In this document: positions 7,377 to 11,736 of the stretch, one piece after another
Numbering within the stretch: the stretch's first letter is position 1
How the letters are laid out: each line of letters opens with the position of its first letter
From: Acidobacteriota bacterium
Lineage (GTDB): Bacteria > Acidobacteriota > Vicinamibacteria > Vicinamibacterales > CAVVIG01
DNA: 11,736 bases
Reading direction: 5' to 3'
Assembly (NCBI GenBank): GCA_003222555.1
Contig: QHWL01000155.1
Coordinates: 1,621 to 13,356, forward strand
Made by a program: the position numbers and the translations under genes
Notes under the pieces: generated by a model
Told to the model about the DNA's origin: nothing
The model's database searches: none
Seen by the model: the letters and a program-made list of their open reading frames with translations, nothing else

Positions 7377-7537
7377 CGCATTATTCCCGGCATTTTCGCG
7401 CAAGGCGTGGCAATTTTCGCTAAACATTCGTCTATTAAAAGCTCGAAAATTCTGTCAGGCTGTAACGAGCTGAGCAGTTATCTGCACGCTGCGCGCCCTG
7501 CTGCTTCACCGCTTCCCCCGGCGCACACCGCGCCTCG
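7377..7537. promoter_or_regulatory. AT-richer leader of the receiver-GGDEF-EAL gene, with an imperfect direct repeat
   Basis: This 161-base gap is clearly AT-richer than its surroundings between about 7380 and 7450. It holds ggcattttcgc (7389-7399) and ggcaattttcgc (7409-7420), starting 20 bases apart, about two helical turns. A possible -10 box TATTAA lies at 7433-7438, with no convincing -35 box. The layout fits a regulated promoter, but no regulator can be named. Confidence 0.3.
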
Positions 7538-9265
7538 ATGCCGATACCTTTGACGATCGCAACCATACCCCTGCGCGTCCTCTTGATCGAAGCCTCGGAA
7601 GACGACGCGTCGCTCGTGGTGCGTTCGCTGACGCGCGGCGGCTACTCGGTCGTCTTCGAGCGCGTGGAGTCTCCCGAGGCGCTGACCGCGGCGCTCGACG
7701 GCGGCGCCTGGGACCTCGCGATCGCCGACTACATGATGCCGCGGTTCAGCGGCACCGCGGCGCTCGAGCTCTTGCGCACGCGCGATCCCGACATGCCCTT
7801 CATTTTCGTCTCGGGCACTATCGGCGAGGACGCTGTGGTCGCGGCCATGAAGACGGGCGCCCACGACTACATCACGAAAGGTCAGATGACGCGGCTCGTC
7901 CCGGCGATCGACCGGGAGCTGCAGGACGCCCGGGTCCGGCGCGAGCGAAAGCGCGCGGAACGGCGCCTCGCGCATCTGGCCTATCACGATGCCCTCACCG
8001 ATCTCCCGAATCGCACGCTGCTGCACGATCGTCTGCAGCAGGCCGTGCTCGGCGCGTATCGCACCGGCAAGCCGCTCACCCTGCTCGTGATGGATCTCGA
8101 TCGGTTCAAGGAGATTAACGACACGCTCGGGCACCACGCCGGCGATCGTGTGCTCCAGCTCGTGGCGTCGCGTCTGCGCGGCACGCTGCGCGATGTCGAC
8201 ACGGTGGCGCGGCTCGGCGGCGACGAGTTTGCGCTGATCCTGCCCTCGACCGACCTCGACGGCGCCGTGGCCACGGCGGCGAAGGTGCTTTTGGAGCTCG
8301 AGCGTCCGCTCGTCGTCGATGGCCGGACGCTCGGGGTTCGCGCCAGCATCGGCATCGCGCGCTTCCCCCAGCACGGGGCCAGCGCGGAGACGCTGCTCCG
8401 GAAAGCGGACATCGCGATGTATCTGGCGAAAGGCGACTCGGGCGGATACGCCGTCTATGCGGCCGATCGCGACCGCCAGACGCACCGCCGGGTGACGCTC
8501 GCCACCGATCTCGCGACGGCGATCGACCATGATGAATTTTTTCTCGAGTATCAGCCGATTCTGCATCTGCGGACCGGCCTCGTCGTCGGCGTCGAAGCGC
8601 TGGTTCGATGGAACCATCCGCTGCAGGGGCGGCTGCTGCCCGCCGAGTTTATTCAGCTGGCGGAGCAGACCGGTCTCATTCATCGGCTGACCCCGCTCGT
8701 GCTCGACAAGGCGCTCGACGAATGGCCCGACGCCGATCCGTCGATGCCGCTGACGATCTCTGTGAACGTGTCGTCGCGCAATCTGCAGGACCCGGAGCTT
8801 CCCGATCGGATCCAGGCGTGCCTGAAGGCCCGGGGTGCGCTCGCGCCGTCGCTCGCGCTCGAGATCACCGAAAATATCATCATGTCGGATCCGGCCCGTT
8901 CGATGGAGACGCTGACGCAGTTACACAATATGGGCGTGCGGCTTGCCATCGACGACTTCGGGACCGGCTACTCGTCGCTCGGCTATTTGCGGCGGCTGCC
9001 GGTCGACGAGCTGAAAATCGATCGGTCGTTTGTGGTGGGCCTCGGGGCGGGGAACGACGAGGTCATTGTCCGCTCGACCATCGGCCTGGCGCACAACCTC
9101 GGCTTGTCGGTGGTCGCGGAGGGCGTCGAAAGCCACGCGGTTCAAGGGCAGCTGCTTGCGTACGGGTGCGACGCAGCGCAAGGCATGTTCATCAGCGAGC
9201 CCGCGGCGGCGAGCGTGACGCGCGAGTGGATCGCGCGTCGGAACGCATTCGGGCCCGCCGCCTGA
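7538..9265 (+). CDS. Receiver-GGDEF-EAL cyclic-di-GMP signalling protein
   Basis: This 575-residue cytoplasmic response regulator has three domains. Residues ~12-135 form a receiver, with acidic residues E18/D22/D23, phospho-acceptor Asp64 in IADYMMP, and FVSGT and YITKG switch segments. Residues ~145-305 form a GGDEF diguanylate cyclase with an intact GGDEF (227-231) and an inhibitory RxxD site (RDVD, 218-221) at the correct five-residue distance. Residues ~325-570 form an EAL phosphodiesterase with EAL (353-355), ENI in TENIIM, DDFGTG (472-477), KIDRSFV and EGVES (528-532). All motifs needed for synthesis and breakdown are present, so either activity is possible, and phosphorylation probably tunes the balance. 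There is no membrane segment and no adjacent histidine kinase. The ATG at 7538 directly precedes the first beta-strand of the receiver. Confidence 0.96.
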   Translation: MPIPLTIATIPLRVLLIEASEDDASLVVRSLTRGGYSVVFERVESPEALTAALDGGAWDLAIADYMMPRFSGTAALELLRTRDPDMPFIFVSGTIGEDAVVAAMKTGAHDYITKGQMTRLVPAIDRELQDARVRRERKRAERRLAHLAYHDALTDLPNRTLLHDRLQQAVLGAYRTGKPLTLLVMDLDRFKEINDTLGHHAGDRVLQLVASRLRGTLRDVDTVARLGGDEFALILPSTDLDGAVATAAKVLLELERPLVVDGRTLGVRASIGIARFPQHGASAETLLRKADIAMYLAKGDSGGYAVYAADRDRQTHRRVTLATDLATAIDHDEFFLEYQPILHLRTGLVVGVEALVRWNHPLQGRLLPAEFIQLAEQTGLIHRLTPLVLDKALDEWPDADPSMPLTISVNVSSRNLQDPELPDRIQACLKARGALAPSLALEITENIIMSDPARSMETLTQLHNMGVRLAIDDFGTGYSSLGYLRRLPVDELKIDRSFVVGLGAGNDEVIVRSTIGLAHNLGLSVVAEGVESHAVQGQLLAYGCDAAQGMFISEPAAASVTREWIARRNAFGPAA

Positions 9266-9293
9266 ACCAGCCACTACCCGTCGGGACGCGAAA

Positions 9294-11708
<2,415 letters not shown>

Positions 11709-11736
11709 ATGACGCAGGGCTGAAGAGCTTGTGAAA

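Noticed and set aside
7387..7422. Sigma54 promoter resembling TGGCA...GC
   Set aside because: The distance between the GG and GC elements is eight or nine bases in both candidate positions, not the required ten.
5529..7427. Long open frame on the minus strand (about 630 codons) over the M49-like gene
   Set aside because: It is an antisense shadow typical of GC-rich DNA. The plus strand carries a signal peptide and zinc motifs in the expected order, whereas the minus product is Arg/Leu/Gly-rich with no motif, and its end is encoded by the structured repeats.
7478..8683. Open frame of about 400 codons on the minus strand over the receiver-GGDEF part
   Set aside because: It overlaps fully with a gene whose catalytic motifs are intact. 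The antisense product is Arg/Glu/His-rich with no domain.
11709..11736. Start of a further gene at the right edge (GTG at 11731 after GAAGAG)
   Set aside because: Only six bases remain in the window, so a gene cannot be supported.

Overview
The window is high-GC (roughly two thirds by eye) bacterial chromosome with seven protein genes, one of them cut by the left edge. Gene types, codon use and the many short palindromic elements between genes suggest an environmental bacterium of the Acidobacteriota type, perhaps Vicinamibacteria. This is inference, since no rRNA or other marker gene is present.

Layout. Positions 2-1798 (+) hold the last two thirds of an AcnA-type aconitase. 1913-2866 (+) is queG, epoxyqueuosine reductase, the last step of queuosine synthesis for tRNA. 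2939-3601 (+) is an AlgH/YqgE (UPF0301) protein with an extra loop. These three run in one direction, with gaps holding palindromic repeat elements. 3735-5234 (-) is a secreted LVIVD-repeat (beta-propeller-like) protein convergent with algH; a hairpin element sits between their stop codons. 5235-5705 has no confident gene but holds two copies of a structured repeat and a possible broken small reading frame. 5706-7376 (+) is a lipoprotein related to M49 (dipeptidyl-peptidase III-like) zinc peptidases. 7538-9265 (+) is a receiver-GGDEF-EAL protein for cyclic-di-GMP signalling. 9294-11708 (+), starting 28 bases after it, is a copper-type P1B ATPase with YHS and heavy-metal-binding domains at its N-terminus.

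The genes do not form one pathway. They are central metabolism (aconitase), tRNA modification (QueG), cell-envelope or secreted proteins (LVIVD protein, M49-like lipoprotein), signalling (receiver-GGDEF-EAL) and metal export (CopA). The last two may share a transcript because of their short spacing.

The most unusual content is not a gene. The window carries several kinds of short repeat: inverted arrays of a seven-base word with variable 1-3 base spacers (1811-1904 and 3642-3724, plus a lone arm at 2891-2921); a two-copy element with conserved ends and two hairpins whose sequence differs between copies while pairing is kept (5528-5680); and a perfect seven-base-period array inside the CopA gene (9526-9578). 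A related-looking insertion may explain the extra loop in the AlgH protein. No defence system, phage, insertion sequence, CRISPR array, tRNA or rRNA was seen.
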